Shown here piece after piece: positions 17,209-26,830 of a DNA stretch of 64,000 nucleotides (position 1 is the first letter of the stretch; every line of letters begins with the position of its first letter). The DNA is from Actinokineospora pegani (GTDB taxonomy: Bacteria; Actinomycetota; Actinomycetes; Mycobacteriales; Pseudonocardiaceae): assembly GCF_009745975.1 (NCBI RefSeq), contig NZ_WHOL01000056.1:1-64000 (forward strand). The letters are read 5' to 3'. Below the pieces are notes generated by a model, which worked only from the letters and a program-made list of their open reading frames with translations, did not search any database and was not told the origin of the DNA. The translations under genes and the position numbers were made by a program.

Positions 17209-18632
17209 CCCCGCCGGTGCGCCCGCCGCGGGTCGCCGTCGTCGGCGCCGGGATCTCCGGCCTGACCGCCGCGCACCGGCTGCGCGACCTGCTCGGGCCC
17301 ACCGCCGCGATCACCGTCGTGGAGCAGACCGACCGCCCCGGCGGCAAGCTGCACACCACCGAGGTGGGCGGCCTGCGCGTCGACGTCGGCGCCGAGGCCT
17401 ACCTGCACCGCCGCCCCGAGGTCACCGACCTGCTGGCCGAGCTGGGCCTGGCCGCCCGGGCCACGCACCCGGCCAAGGCCCGCTCCACCGTCCGCGCGGG
17501 CGGCGTCACCCGGCTCATCCCCGGCGGCACCGTCATGGGCGTGCCCACCACCGCCGGCGCCGTGGCCGACCTGCTCACCGACGACGCCCGCGCGCGGGTC
17601 GCCGCCGAACCCGACCTGCCCGGCCTGGACTGGACCGGCGACGCCGCCCTCGGCCCGCTGCTGCGCGCCCGCTTCGGCGACGAACTCACCGACCGCCTCG
17701 TCGACCCCCTGCTCGGCGGCGTCTACGCGGGCGCGGTCGACGGCCTCGGCCTGCGCGCCACCATGCCCGGCCTGGCCACCGCCCTCGACGACGGCGCCAC
17801 CTCGCTCACCGCGGCCGCCGCCGCGAGCGCCCCCACCCCCTCCGGCGGCCCCGTCTTCGGCACCGTCGACACCGGCCTGGGCACCCTCGTCGACGCCCTC
17901 GTCGCCACCGCCGCGGCCGACCTGCGCCTGGGCACGACGGTCCGGCGACTGGAGCGCACCGCCGCGGGCTGGCGGCTGCACCTGGGCGCCAACACCCCCG
18001 CCCACGCCCCGGACCACCCCGCCCTCGACGCCGACGCGGTCATCCTCGCCGTGCCCGCCCCCGCCGCCCGCAAACTCCTCGACGGCGTGGTCCCCGCGGC
18101 CTCGGCCGCCTACGGCCAGGTCGAGGTCGCCTCCATGGCCGTCGTCGCCCTCGTGCTGCCCCCCGGGACCGAGCTGCCCGGCACCAACGGCGTGCTCCTC
18201 TCGGCGGGGGAGCGCAAGCTCGACGGCACCCCCTTCGCCGCCAAGGCGTTCACCTTCTCCCACACCAAGTGGCCGCACCTGCGCGCCGCCGGACCGGTCC
18301 TGGTCCGCGGCTCGGTCGGCCGCCACCACGACCCCGGCGCCCTGCGCGCCGACGACGACGAACTGGTCCGCCTCGTCCGCGCCGACTTCACCGAGCTGAC
18401 CGGCGTCGGCGCCCCGCCCATCGACACCGCCGTCCGCCGCTGGGGCGGCGGCCTGCCCCAGTACGGGGTCGGGCACACCGCGCTCGTCGAGCGCGTCGAA
18501 CGCGCCGTCGCCGCCGAACCGGGCCTGGCCGTGGCCGGGGCGACCCTGCACGGCGTCGGCCTCCCCGCCTGCGTGGCCACCGGGGACGCCGCCGCGCGCC
18601 GCGTCGCCGAGCACGTGACCGGGAACGCCTGA
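17205..18632 (+). CDS. hemY: protoporphyrinogen/coproporphyrinogen III oxidase
   Basis: FAD-dependent oxidase, 475 residues, oxidising coproporphyrinogen III to coproporphyrin III in the actinobacterial pathway (CgoX in the newer nomenclature). The dinucleotide-binding motif is [17 protein letters not shown] (about 10-26), followed by [14 protein letters not shown] and the family segment [32 protein letters not shown] and the C-terminal [20 protein letters not shown], which binds the FAD, complete the fold. Starts inside the hemE stop (ATGA), so the two are translationally coupled. A 44-bp gap separates it from chdC. Confidence 0.93.
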   Translation: MTPPVRPPRVAVVGAGISGLTAAHRLRDLLGPTAAITVVEQTDRPGGKLHTTEVGGLRVDVGAEAYLHRRPEVTDLLAELGLAARATHPAKARSTVRAGGVTRLIPGGTVMGVPTTAGAVADLLTDDARARVAAEPDLPGLDWTGDAALGPLLRARFGDELTDRLVDPLLGGVYAGAVDGLGLRATMPGLATALDDGATSLTAAAAASAPTPSGGPVFGTVDTGLGTLVDALVATAAADLRLGTTVRRLERTAAGWRLHLGANTPAHAPDHPALDADAVILAVPAPAARKLLDGVVPAASAAYGQVEVASMAVVALVLPPGTELPGTNGVLLSAGERKLDGTPFAAKAFTFSHTKWPHLRAAGPVLVRGSVGRHHDPGALRADDDELVRLVRADFTELTGVGAPPIDTAVRRWGGGLPQYGVGHTALVERVERAVAAEPGLAVAGATLHGVGLPACVATGDAAARRVAEHVTGNA

Positions 18633-18676
18633 CTCCTGCTGGAACCGCTCCCGACCGGGGTGCGACTATTGAGGGC

Positions 18677-19369
18677 ATGGCGCGCCTGAACTATGCCGAG
18701 TTGAACGACACCATCCGCTACACCATGTGGTCGGTCTTCCGCGTCGAGGCGGGGAAGCTCCCGGAGGACCGGGGCGACGCCGCCGCCGCGACGACCGAGT
18801 ACCTGGACGCCCTCGAGGGGAAGGGGGTGGTGGTGCGCGGGGTCTACGACGTGGCCGGGCTGCGCGCGGACGCGGACTACATGATCTGGTGGCACGCGGA
18901 GTCGATCGAGGAGCTGCAAGCCGCCTACACCGGCTTCCGCCGCACCCCGCTGGGCCGGGTCTCCGACCCGGTCTGGTCGCAGGTCGCGCTGCACCGCCCC
19001 GCGGAGTTCAACCGCAGCCACATCCCCGCCTTCCTCGCGGGCGAGGAGGCGCGCAAGTACATCTGCGTCTACCCCTTCGTCCGCTCCTACGAGTGGTACC
19101 TCCTGCCCGACGACGAGCGCCGCAAGCTCCTCGCCGACCACGGCAAGGAGGCCCGCGACTACCCGGACGTGCGCGCCAACACCGTCGCCTCCTTCGCCCT
19201 GGGCGACTACGAGTGGATGCTCGCCTTCGAGGCCGACGAGCTGCACCGCATCGTCGACCTGATGCGCCACCTGCGCGGCACCGAGGCCCGCCTGCACGTG
19301 CGCGAGGAGACCCCCTTCTACACCGGCACCCGCGTGCCCCCGGCCGAACTGGTCGCCAACCTGCCGTGA
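18677..19369 (+). CDS. chdC: coproheme decarboxylase ChdC (HemQ)
   Basis: A 230-residue chlorite-dismutase-like protein that makes haem b by decarboxylating two propionates of coproheme. The reactive tyrosine region is [16 protein letters not shown] (Y132 likely catalytic) and the proximal iron-ligand histidine is in [15 protein letters not shown] (H155). The N-terminal half contains [10 protein letters not shown] and [17 protein letters not shown] at 18677 is preceded by GAGGG. It is third in the haem run after hemE and hemY and confirms that this organism uses the coproporphyrin branch. The next gene, a CoA-transferase, starts inside its stop codon (GTGA). Confidence 0.95.
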   Translation: MARLNYAELNDTIRYTMWSVFRVEAGKLPEDRGDAAAATTEYLDALEGKGVVVRGVYDVAGLRADADYMIWWHAESIEELQAAYTGFRRTPLGRVSDPVWSQVALHRPAEFNRSHIPAFLAGEEARKYICVYPFVRSYEWYLLPDDERRKLLADHGKEARDYPDVRANTVASFALGDYEWMLAFEADELHRIVDLMRHLRGTEARLHVREETPFYTGTRVPPAELVANLP

Positions 19370-20748
19370 CCCCCCACCGCGTCGCCGAACTCGCCGAACG
19401 GTGCGTTCGCGGCGTGACCGAGGCGGCGGCCGCGGTGCTGGCCGAGCGCGGGACCACCCCCGGCCCCGTCTCCGTCGACCCGCTGCACGCCCTCGAGTCC
19501 TTCCGCAGCGAACGCCACCTGCTCGCCGACGGGGCCCCCGTCGGCGAGCTGTGGGCCCCGCTGTCGGGCAACTACCGCACCGCCGACGGCTGGGTCCGCC
19601 TGCACTGCAACTACCCGCACCACGAGGCGGCCGCCCGCGGGCTGTACGGAGACGATCTCGCCCCGGTGCTGGCCACCCTGCCCGCCGAACAGGTCGAGTG
19701 GGACGTCCTGGCCGCCGGGGGAGCCGCCGCCGCCCTGCGCACCCCCCAACGCTGGCAGGCCACCCGCCAGGCCACCGCCCTCACCACCGAGCCCCTGGTG
19801 GACCTCCGCCGAGTCGGCGGCGGCCCACCCCGCCCCTGGCCCCCCGCCGACCGCCCCCTGACCGGCATCCGCGTCCTGGACCTCACCCACGTCATCGCAG
19901 GCCCAGTGGCCTCCCGCGTCCTAGCCGCCCACGGCGCCCACGTCCTCCACGTCGGCGCGGCCCACCTCCCGACGATCACCCCCTTGGTCATCGACACCGG
20001 CTTCGGCAAGCGCTCAACCCACATGGACCTCCGAGACCGGGCCTGGCGCCTGGCCCTGCGCTCCCTCCTGGCCGACGCGGACGTCCTGGTCCAGTCCTAC
20101 CGCCCAGGCTCACTGGCAGCCAAGGGCTTCGGCGAGGCAGACCTCCCCGACAACAAAGTCCTCGTCAGCCTCTCCGCCTACGGCCACACCGGCCCCTGGC
20201 AAACCAGAAGAGGCTTCGACAGCCTCATCCAACTGGCCACCGGCCTCGCCTGGCGCCCCGACGGACCCCCTGCCGCCCTCCCCGCCCAGGCCCTCGACCA
20301 CGCCACCGGCTGGCTGGCCGCCCAGGGCGTGTTGACGGCGTTGCGGCGGCGGGCGGTGGAAGGTGGTTCTTGGCACGTGCGGGTGTCGCTGGCCCGCACC
20401 GCGCAATGGCTGGATTCGTTGGGTAGCAATGTTTCGACGACGCCAACCCCTGCCGAAGGGTTTGTCGAATCGTTGGGGTGCAACACTTCTGCGAATCACG
20501 CCGAACTCGACGCCCATGTCAAGTCCTTGTCGCACAACGATTCCGTGCATCGGGTTGATCCTTCGACACAAAACGGCCCCGGGGGCGTCGGCGGACGCGA
20601 GGAGTCGCTGGCCCACCTCATGGCGGAGACCCCCAGCGACTTCGGCCTGATCCGCCACGTGCGCATGCCCGGCGAGCTGCCCGGCTCGCCCCCGCACTGG
20701 GACCACGGGCCACGCAAGCCGGGAGCTGATCCCGCGCAGTGGTGGTGA
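19366..20748 (+). CDS. class III CoA-transferase (CaiB/BaiF family)
   Basis: A 460-residue family III CoA-transferase-like protein. The CaiB-type nucleotide-like segment [20 protein letters not shown] starts near residue 165. Further family features are [63 protein letters not shown] and [12 protein letters not shown]. These enzymes move CoA between carboxylic acids or racemise acyl-CoA. GTG start overlaps the chdC stop, so it is co-translated with haem genes, although a metabolic link is not known. Residues about 348-405 are an insertion-like, lower-GC stretch with repeated DNA (separate entry); the C-terminal VPP-like end continues after it in frame. The insertion may impair function. Confidence 0.85.
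   Translation: MTPHRVAELAERCVRGVTEAAAAVLAERGTTPGPVSVDPLHALESFRSERHLLADGAPVGELWAPLSGNYRTADGWVRLHCNYPHHEAAARGLYGDDLAPVLATLPAEQVEWDVLAAGGAAAALRTPQRWQATRQATALTTEPLVDLRRVGGGPPRPWPPADRPLTGIRVLDLTHVIAGPVASRVLAAHGAHVLHVGAAHLPTITPLVIDTGFGKRSTHMDLRDRAWRLALRSLLADADVLVQSYRPGSLAAKGFGEADLPDNKVLVSLSAYGHTGPWQTRRGFDSLIQLATGLAWRPDGPPAALPAQALDHATGWLAAQGVLTALRRRAVEGGSWHVRVSLARTAQWLDSLGSNVSTTPTPAEGFVESLGCNTSANHAELDAHVKSLSHNDSVHRVDPSTQNGPGGVGGREESLAHLMAETPSDFGLIRHVRMPGELPGSPPHWDHGPRKPGADPAQWW
20410..20580 (+). other. lower-GC, repeat-bearing insertion inside the CoA-transferase gene
   Basis: Base composition and codon choice change abruptly here. The encoded stretch ([16 protein letters not shown] and on to [13 protein letters not shown]) is serine-, asparagine- and threonine-rich, unlike the rest of the protein. 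The core GA(A)TTCGTTGGG/GAATCGTTGGGG occurs as direct copies at 20413 and 20467 (54 bp apart) and inverted at 20527-20544 (TTGTCGCACAACGATTCC). This suggests a small repetitive element inserted in frame and kept open. Confidence 0.55.
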
Positions 20749-21497
20749 CCCAGGCCGCTCACCCGTTGCGGTTTGGGCCGGCGCGGGGGCACCCTCGGTA
20801 GTTCGCCCTGTCGTGGGCTGGGTTCGGCGGGGGTGCTCCCAGCGGCTTGCCCCGTCGTGGGTTGGGGCCCGTACGCGGCTGCGTTGCGGGTTGGGTTCGG
20901 CGCGTGGGTGCCTACGGCGGTTCGCCCCGGTGCGGGTTGGGTTCGGCGCGCGAGTGTTCCCGGCGGATCGCCCTGTCGCAGGTTAGGCCCGGCAGGGGGT
21001 GTCCCCGGCGGCTGGCCCCGTCGCGGGATGGCCTGGCACGCAAGTCATCCCGGCGGCTGACCCATCGCGGGCGCGGCTTCCGCGTGGCGGGCGGGCCTAG
21101 TGTCGGCTGCGCGTTCGTCCGCTCGCTGCCCCAGCGGCGGGTGTGGTTCGGCGTGCGGGTGCCCCTCTGCCTCGCCCATCCCGGCCGGTGGTGCCCCCGG
21201 AGGCTCAACCCACCACACGCGCGGCCCCACGCGACGCGAGTGCGCGCCTCGCGCGACGACCGGCCCCCAGAGCGACCCGGCGCGGGTGCGGGTCCCGCGC
21301 GGCGGTGGGCGACCCAGGGGTGCTCGCTCAGCGGGAGAGGGCTCGAGCTGGCACTCCGCCCGTCTGCGGGACCCGATGCCACGGACCGCCCACTTGCCTT
21401 CGCGCCCCTTCCGAATTCAGGCTACCCGCGACCCCCGACAGTTTCCGCCCTCCGCCGCCAAAGCATCCACAACTCCCGAGTCCGTCCACAGCACCGC
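20749..21497. repeat. gene-free stretch with degenerate ~45-bp tandem repeats
   Basis: No gene is supported in this 749-bp interval. From about 20769 to 21060 there is a degenerate tandem array with a period of 44-46 bp. Units open with GGGTTGGGTTCGGCGCG and close with a CGGCGG-T-CGCCC-GTCGC-like end; units beginning near 20770, 20813, 20902, 20931, 20975 and 21020 are recognisable. A weaker copy lies near 21139 (GGGTGTGGTTCGGCGTGCGG). The period is a multiple of three, so translations show 15-residue repeats, but no frame has coding character. 21070-21497 shows nothing else. Confidence 0.6.
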
Positions 21498-22544
21498 CTA
21501 CTCCGACCGTGCCTTGGACGGCTGGACGCGCTTGGGCTCGCCCGCCATCTTCGGGTACTCCGGTGGGTAGGGCAGGTCGCCCGCGTCCTGCTCGTCCGAC
21601 AGCTCCAGCAGGGGGTCCAGCGAGAACGCCGCCTCCGCGATGCCCGCGTGCAGGTCGCCCACCTCCGCGAAGCGGGTGGGCATCGAGTGGATGGTGAAGT
21701 CCTCCGGTCGGGCGTCGGCCACCTCCTCCCACAGCAGCGGGGCCGAGACCTGGGCGTGGGGGGTGGGGCGGATGGAGTACGCCGACGCGATCGTGCGGTC
21801 GCGGGCCATCTGGTTGAAATCGATGAAGACGCGTTCGCCGCGGTCTTCCTTCCACCAGCTCAGGGTGACCTGGTCGGGCATGCGCCGTTCCAGTTCGCGG
21901 CCGAAGGCGATCACCGCTCGGCGGGCCTCGACGAAGGTCCAGCGTGGTTCGATCGGCACGTAGAGGTGCAGGCCGCGGCCGCCGGAGGTCTTGGGGAAGG
22001 CTCGCATCCCGAGTTCCCCCAGCAGGGAGCGTGCCTCGGCGGCGACGCGCGCGGCGTGGGAGAAGTCCGTGCCGGGCTGCGGGTCGAGGTCGATGCGGAG
22101 CTGGTCGGGGTGGTCTGGGTGGTCGCGGCGGACCGGCCAGGGGTGGAAGGTCAGGGTGCCCAGGTTGGCGGCCCAGGCGACGACCGCCAGTTCGGTGGGG
22201 CAGACCTCGTCGGCGGGGCGGCCGCTGGGGAAGGTGATGCGGGCGGTCTCGACGTAGTCGGGGGCGCCCTTGGGGGCGCGCTTCTGGTAGAACGCGTCGC
22301 CGGAGTGGTCTTGGCGGGTGGAGAGCTTGGCGCCCTCGGTGACGCCGCCGGGCCAGCGCTCCAGGGTCGTGGGGCGGTCGCGCAGGGCGGCGAGGATGCC
22401 GGGGCCCACGGCCAGGAAGTACTCCACGACCTGGAGCTTGGTCACGCCCAAGCCGGGGAAGTACGGCTTGTCGGGGCTGGACACCCTGACCTTGCGGACC
22501 CCCTCGGGGCCCTCGACGTCGATCTCGACCGCGGGAGTCGCCAT
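21498..22544 (-). CDS. stand-alone LigD-type DNA polymerase/primase domain protein
   Basis: A 348-residue archaeo-eukaryotic primase-like polymerase equal to the polymerase domain of NHEJ protein LigD, without ligase or nuclease domains. Metal-binding aspartates are in LRIDLDPQPG, the nucleotide site in KTSGGRGLHLYVP and the third acidic residue in RVFIDFNQMARDRTIASAY. The N-terminal part (SSPDKPYFPGLGVTKLQVVE) and HPWPVRRDHPDHPDQ are typical. Such polymerases fill gaps and add nucleotides at broken ends, often preferring ribonucleotides. The ATP-dependent ligase LigC lies 9 kb away, but no Ku gene is in the window. Divergent from hisS across 120 bp. Confidence 0.92.
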   Translation of the reverse strand: MATPAVEIDVEGPEGVRKVRVSSPDKPYFPGLGVTKLQVVEYFLAVGPGILAALRDRPTTLERWPGGVTEGAKLSTRQDHSGDAFYQKRAPKGAPDYVETARITFPSGRPADEVCPTELAVVAWAANLGTLTFHPWPVRRDHPDHPDQLRIDLDPQPGTDFSHAARVAAEARSLLGELGMRAFPKTSGGRGLHLYVPIEPRWTFVEARRAVIAFGRELERRMPDQVTLSWWKEDRGERVFIDFNQMARDRTIASAYSIRPTPHAQVSAPLLWEEVADARPEDFTIHSMPTRFAEVGDLHAGIAEAAFSLDPLLELSDEQDAGDLPYPPEYPKMAGEPKRVQPSKARSE

Positions 22545-22664
22545 GCGCGCAATCTACGGCCGACCACCGACAACCGCGAGAGAAACCGCTCGTCAGCGCT
22601 CGCTACGCTCAGGAGCAACACAGCCAGCACCGCAACACCCACCCCCGACTTGAGGACCTGACCG

Positions 22665-23936
22665 GTGAAGATGGACAACAGCCCCGCCCGGGGCACCCGT
22701 GACCTGCTGCCCGCGACCGTGGCCGTGCGCGACCACGTCCTGGCGACCATCACGGCCGTCTACCACCGCTACGGCTACCACCGGATCGAGACGCCCGCCC
22801 TCGAGAGCATCGAGCGGCTCTCCGGCGGGCAGGGCGGCGAGAACGAGAAGCTCATCTACCGGGTCCTGCGCCGCGGCCTCGACGAGACCGTCGCAGCGGG
22901 CGCCGAGCTCAAGGACCTGGTCGACCTCGGCCTGCGCTACGACCTGACCGTCCCGCTGACCCGGTTCTACGGCAACAACCACGCCACTCTGCCGACCCCG
23001 TTCCGCTCGTTCCAGGTCGGCCCGGTCTGGCGCGCCGAGCGCCCGCAGAAGGGCCGCTACCGCCAGTTCCACCAGTGCGACATCGACATGATCGGCGAGG
23101 AGAGCGTGCTCGCCGAGGTGGAGCTGATCGAGGCCACCACCGAGGCGCTGGCCGCCACCGGCCTCGCCGGGACCACCGTGCGCGTGTCCGACCGCCGGTT
23201 CCTCACCGCGCTGGCCGACGCCGCCGGGGTGCCCGAGGCCGAGCAGGGCGGGCTGTTCATCACCCTCGACAAGCTCGACAAGGTCGGCTGGGACGGGGTG
23301 CGCGCCGAGTTGGTGTCCCGGGGCCTGGACACCGGGAAGGTCGACGGTCTCCAGGCCACCATCACCGGCCTGACCGGCGTCGACCCGGCCAAGCTCGGCG
23401 CCACCCTGGCCGACGCCGTCCCCGGCCTGCCCGACGAGGTCGTCGCCGACCTGGCCCAGACCGCCGACGCGCTCGCCGCCGTGTCCGCCACCCGGCCGGT
23501 GAGCTGGGAGTTCGACCCGACGCTGGTGCGCGGGATGGGCTACTACACCGGGCAGATCTTCGAGGTCACCCACCCGGCCTCGTCCGGGTCGGTGGCCGGT
23601 GGCGGGCGCTACGACCGGCTCGTGGGCCGCTCCCTGGGCCGCGAGGTGCCCGCCTGCGGGTTCTCCATCGGCTTCGAGCGCATCGTCGACCTCATCGACG
23701 CCACCCCGACCGGCGAGGCGGTGGCCGTGCTCTACGAGGCCGACGTGCCGCTGACCGCGGTGACCGCGCGGGCCCGCGCGCTGCGCGCCGAGGGCGTGTC
23801 GGCGTCGCCGGTGCGCAGGCGGGGGAAATTCGGCGCGCAGCTCGGCAGGCTCAAGGAGTGGGGTTTCACCTCGTTCACGCAGGTCCGCGCCGACGACCAG
23901 GGCGATTCGGAACTGCGCGACCTGGGCGAGGGCTGA
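22665..23936 (+). CDS. hisS: histidyl-tRNA synthetase-type class II enzyme
   Basis: A 423-residue class II aminoacyl-tRNA synthetase of the HisRS type. GTRDLLP opens the catalytic domain, motif 2 is FRSFQVGPVWRAERPQKGRY followed by RQFHQCDIDMIG, the histidine loop is LVRGMGYYTGQIFEV, GGGRYDRLVG follows, and motif 3 is ACGFSIGFERI. An anticodon-binding domain of normal size closes the protein, favouring a true HisRS over the regulatory paralogue HisZ. In canonical enzymes the histidine loop usually reads LVRGLDYYT; here it is GMGYYT, so this may be a second, divergent HisRS. GTG at 22665 is preferred (GAGGA 8 nt upstream) over ATG at 22671. Confidence 0.88.
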   Translation: MKMDNSPARGTRDLLPATVAVRDHVLATITAVYHRYGYHRIETPALESIERLSGGQGGENEKLIYRVLRRGLDETVAAGAELKDLVDLGLRYDLTVPLTRFYGNNHATLPTPFRSFQVGPVWRAERPQKGRYRQFHQCDIDMIGEESVLAEVELIEATTEALAATGLAGTTVRVSDRRFLTALADAAGVPEAEQGGLFITLDKLDKVGWDGVRAELVSRGLDTGKVDGLQATITGLTGVDPAKLGATLADAVPGLPDEVVADLAQTADALAAVSATRPVSWEFDPTLVRGMGYYTGQIFEVTHPASSGSVAGGGRYDRLVGRSLGREVPACGFSIGFERIVDLIDATPTGEAVAVLYEADVPLTAVTARARALRAEGVSASPVRRRGKFGAQLGRLKEWGFTSFTQVRADDQGDSELRDLGEG

Positions 23937-24003
23937 GCGGGGCGGCGGCGAGGCGGTCGCCACGGGAGCCGACATCTCGGTCCCGGAGAGCTACCCTCGG
24001 TGC

Positions 24004-24342
24004 ATGGTCTCGACAGGAACCCAGGGACTCCCGGAGGACGACTGGGGCCCGGAGCGGCGCGCGGGGCGGCGGGACCGCTTCCAGGACGACCTGGTCGGCC
24101 TGGACCCGGACGACCCCGACGCGCTGGCGTTCGCCGAGCACCTCGACCGGATGGAGCGGGTGCGCAACGGGTACACCGTCGAGGGGTACCTCGGCGGGGT
24201 CCAGGACTTCGCCGAGAGCGCGAACCGCCTCGGCGGCCACCGCAGGCTCACCGCGGGAATCCTCGCGGCGCTGATCCTGTTGGGAGTGGTAGTGGCCGCG
24301 TGGGACTCCGTGCTGTTCATCCTCGGCGTCCTGTTCGGCTGA
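24004..24342 (+). CDS. small single-pass membrane protein, unknown function
   Basis: A 112-residue protein with an acidic soluble N-terminal part and a hydrophobic C-terminus. Residues about 84-110 (LTAGILAALILLGVVVAAW and on) form one or two short membrane segments that end at the C-terminus, so it may be tail-anchored. No known domain is recognised. It lies 67 bp after hisS and 47 bp before msrB on the same strand and may be part of that transcript. ATG at 24004. Confidence 0.65.
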   Translation: MVSTGTQGLPEDDWGPERRAGRRDRFQDDLVGLDPDDPDALAFAEHLDRMERVRNGYTVEGYLGGVQDFAESANRLGGHRRLTAGILAALILLGVVVAAWDSVLFILGVLFG

Positions 24343-24389
24343 ACGCGGCCCCGAACCGTCTTCGGGAGAGCCAGCTTGGAGGAGAGATC

Positions 24390-24821
24390 GTGGTCGGCAT
24401 GAAGCCCGTCGTCGGCGCCACCCCGCGGGTGGTCAAGTCGGATCAGGAATGGCGTGTGCAGCTCGACCCGCGCGAGTACGCGGTGCTGCGCCAGGCGGGC
24501 ACCGAGCCCGCCTTCACCGGCGAGTACACCGACACCAAGACCGAGGGCGTCTACGCGTGCCGCGCCTGCGGGGCCGAGCTGTTCCGCAGCGACACCAAGT
24601 TCGAGTCGCACTGCGGCTGGCCGTCGTTCTTCTCCCCGCTGGCGGGGGAGAGCGTCGTGCTGCGCGAGGACCGGGAGTTCGGCATGGTCCGCACCGAGGT
24701 GCTCTGCGCGAGCTGCCACAGCCACCTCGGGCACGTGTTCGAGGGCGAGGGCTACCCCACCCCGACCGACCAGCGCTACTGCATCAACTCGATCTCGCTG
24801 CGGTTGATCGAAGCGGGTTGA
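24390..24821 (+). CDS. msrB: peptide-methionine (R)-S-oxide reductase
   Basis: MsrB of 143 residues; it reduces the R form of oxidised methionine in proteins. Zinc is held by CRACG and CASCHSHLGH; the catalytic cysteine is in QRYCINSISLR. GWPSF and the conserved HLGHVFEGE loop bind the substrate. The GTG at 24390 is preferred because GGAGGAG lies 5 nt upstream; the ATG at 24399 would be 14 nt away. The stop codon lies inside a 15-bp direct repeat (GGTTGATCGAAGCGG twice), so the last residues are repeated in the untranslated tail. A terminator hairpin follows at 24863. Confidence 0.95.
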   Translation: MVGMKPVVGATPRVVKSDQEWRVQLDPREYAVLRQAGTEPAFTGEYTDTKTEGVYACRACGAELFRSDTKFESHCGWPSFFSPLAGESVVLREDREFGMVRTEVLCASCHSHLGHVFEGEGYPTPTDQRYCINSISLRLIEAG

Positions 24822-24862
24822 TCGAAGCGGGGTGATCGCGCGAGCGGTCAGTGGTCGACCCT

Positions 24863-24892
24863 TCCGGGGGCGGCGGGAAAGCCGTCCCCGGA
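24863..24892 (+). terminator. terminator after msrB
   Basis: Inverted repeat TCCGGGGGCGGC (24863-24874) and GCCGTCCCCGGA (24881-24892), 11 of 12 pairs, six-nt loop, followed by A-rich sequence. It lies 41 bp past the msrB stop. Confidence 0.7.
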
Positions 24893-25080
24893 AAACCTAA
24901 ATCCACCCCACCGGACCCTTAAATCTAGCTCAAGCCTCCTTGTGCCCGTGGTCAGCGCGGTTGAGCATTGTGCACCCGCCGGAACACATCCGGTGACCAC
25001 GAAGGGGAGATGGCGATTCTCGGGCGTTGACCGACGGTGGTGGGCGACCGGCTCCGCTTTCTCCCTGGACAGGGGAAGAA

Positions 25081-25980
25081 ATGGGAGAGACGTGGGGGAT
25101 CGCCGGACCTGACTTCCTGCGCGGTTACGCCGTCGCCCTGGCGTTCGCGGCGCTGGCCTGGACGGCGGTGCGGCTGATCGCCCGTTCCGGCCCGCGCGGG
25201 ACCTGCGCCGACGCCGTGCCGCACAGCCTGCTCACGCTCGACGAGCTGGCCTACCTCGCGGGCGGGCCGCGCAGGCTCGTGGAGGTGTCGCTGGCGCGGG
25301 TGCTCGACGCCGGGCTGGTGCGGCCCAGCCGCGCCGGTCGGGTCCGGGTCGTGGCGGGGGCCTCGACCGTGCACGACGTGGACAGCGCCCTGCTGTCGGA
25401 TGCCGGGGGCTACCGGTACCGGACAGTGGGCTCGCTGGTCGACCAGGTCGGTCGGAGCGCGCCGGTGCGCGACATCGGCGCCGCCCTGACCCGCAAGGGG
25501 TTGCTGGTCGACCGGGGTTTCTGGAACGGGCCGGGCGCCGCCCTGCCGTTCGCGCTGTTGTTCGCGGTCGGGACGGCGCGGGTGGCCGCCGGTGCGGCGG
25601 GGGGCCGCCCGGTCGCGCCGCTCGTGCTGCTCCTCGGGGTCACCGCCGCGGTCGGCGTCGTGCTCGCCAGGCGGGCGCTGCCGCTGCGGACCCACGCGGG
25701 GGACCGGGTGCTGGCCGAGGCCACGGCGGCCAGGGTCGGCGACTTCGGGCCGGGGGCGGCGCTGCTCGGCGGGGTGGCCGGGCTCGTCGCCCTCGGCGGC
25801 CTCGCCGCGCACCCGGACGCCGAGGTCAGCTCCGCGCTCGAGCCGGTGTGGCAGGCCGCGTCGGGCACGAGCTGGTCGCCGTACTCCGGCGGCGAGAACC
25901 CCACGGGGGCCTCCTGCGGGGGACCCGCGTCCGGCGGCAGCCGCGGAGGGGACGGCTGCGGCGGCGGGTGCGGGGCCTGA
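25081..25980 (+). CDS. TIGR04222-like membrane protein with Cys/Gly-rich tail
   Basis: A 299-residue membrane protein. A membrane segment lies near residues 13-33 ([20 protein letters not shown]), others at about 148-200 and 225-245. The soluble part between them ([29 protein letters not shown]) matches TIGR04222 proteins as I remember them. The last 22 residues are almost only Gly, Ser and Cys, with cysteines at 279, 293 and 297 (ending [10 protein letters not shown]). The next gene encodes a DUF692/MNIO enzyme, a family that modifies cysteines in peptide substrates, so the tail may be its target. ATG at 25081 with GGGGAAG upstream. Separate from msrB by a terminator. Confidence 0.75.
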   Translation: MGETWGIAGPDFLRGYAVALAFAALAWTAVRLIARSGPRGTCADAVPHSLLTLDELAYLAGGPRRLVEVSLARVLDAGLVRPSRAGRVRVVAGASTVHDVDSALLSDAGGYRYRTVGSLVDQVGRSAPVRDIGAALTRKGLLVDRGFWNGPGAALPFALLFAVGTARVAAGAAGGRPVAPLVLLLGVTAAVGVVLARRALPLRTHAGDRVLAEATAARVGDFGPGAALLGGVAGLVALGGLAAHPDAEVSSALEPVWQAASGTSWSPYSGGENPTGASCGGPASGGSRGGDGCGGGCGA

Positions 25981-26020
25981 TCGGCTGATCGGGTCCGGCC
26001 CGGGGGGAGCGGGGAGCACA

Positions 26021-26830
26021 ATGGGCGGCATGGGAGAGCTCGGGATCGGCATCGGCTGGCGGTCGGAGATCGACCTGACCGTGGAGCGGCTGCCGGGGGT
26101 CGACTTCGTCGAGGTGGTCGCGGAGAACCTGCACCGCGACCACCTGCCGGACTCGATCGCGGTCCTGCGCGAGCGCGGGACCCCGGTGCTCCCCCATGCC
26201 GTCTCGCTCTCGTTGGGCGGGGCCGACCCGGTGGACATGGACCGCGTCGAGCACCTCGCCGCCGTGGCCCGGTTGACCGACGCGCCCCTGGTGAGCGACC
26301 ACGTCTGCTTCGTCCGCGCGGGCGGGCTCGACTCCGGTCACCTGATGCCGGTGCCGCGCACCCGCGAGGCGCTGGACGTGCTGGTGGCCAACGTGCTGGC
26401 CGCCCAGTCGGTCCTCGAGGTGCCGCTGGCGCTGGAGAACATCGCCGCTCTGCTGAGCTGGCCCGACGCCGAGCTGACCGAGGCGCGGTTCCTCACCGAG
26501 CTGACCGAGCGCACCGGCTGCGGGCTGCTGATCGATGTCGCCAACATGTGGGCCAACGCCCGCAACCTCGGCGAGGACCCGGAGGCGCTGCTCGACGGCC
26601 TCCCGCTGGAGCGCTTGGCCTACGTGCACGTGGCGGGCGGTGTGGTGCGCGACGGCGTCTACCACGACACGCACGCCCACCCGGTGCCCCAGGAGGTGCT
26701 GGACCTGCTGGGCCTGCTGTGCGACCGCGTCTCCCCGCCGGGCGTCCTCTTGGAACGCGACGACCACTACCCCTCGGACTCGGCGCTGGCGGCGGAGCTG
26801 GAGGCCATCCGCGCGGTGGTGCGCCGGTGA
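26021..26830 (+). CDS. DUF692 / MNIO family multinuclear iron oxidative enzyme
   Basis: A 269-residue TIM-barrel protein of the DUF692 (MNIO, MbnB/BufB/TglH-like) family, non-haem multi-iron oxygenases that rework cysteine or other residues of ribosomal peptides. All expected metal ligands are visible: H59 ([11 protein letters not shown]), H94 (VSDHVCF), E139 (LALENIAA), D172 ([13 protein letters not shown]), H203 (YVHVAGG), D216 and H218 (HDTHAHPVP) and E245 (LLERDDHYP). It follows the Cys-tailed membrane protein by 40 bp and overlaps the helper gene by GTGA. ATG at 26021 is used; ATG at 26030 is also possible. The substrate is not known. Confidence 0.9.
   Translation: MGGMGELGIGIGWRSEIDLTVERLPGVDFVEVVAENLHRDHLPDSIAVLRERGTPVLPHAVSLSLGGADPVDMDRVEHLAAVARLTDAPLVSDHVCFVRAGGLDSGHLMPVPRTREALDVLVANVLAAQSVLEVPLALENIAALLSWPDAELTEARFLTELTERTGCGLLIDVANMWANARNLGEDPEALLDGLPLERLAYVHVAGGVVRDGVYHDTHAHPVPQEVLDLLGLLCDRVSPPGVLLERDDHYPSDSALAAELEAIRAVVRR

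Noticed and set aside
20773-21060. A 95-residue frame with 15-residue repeats
   Set aside because: The periodicity comes from the 45-bp DNA repeat; no ribosome binding site and units differ in all codon positions.
24805-24836. Direct repeat at the msrB stop codon as a possible att site
   Set aside because: Only two 15-bp units, no integrase or tRNA gene nearby; more likely slippage duplication.
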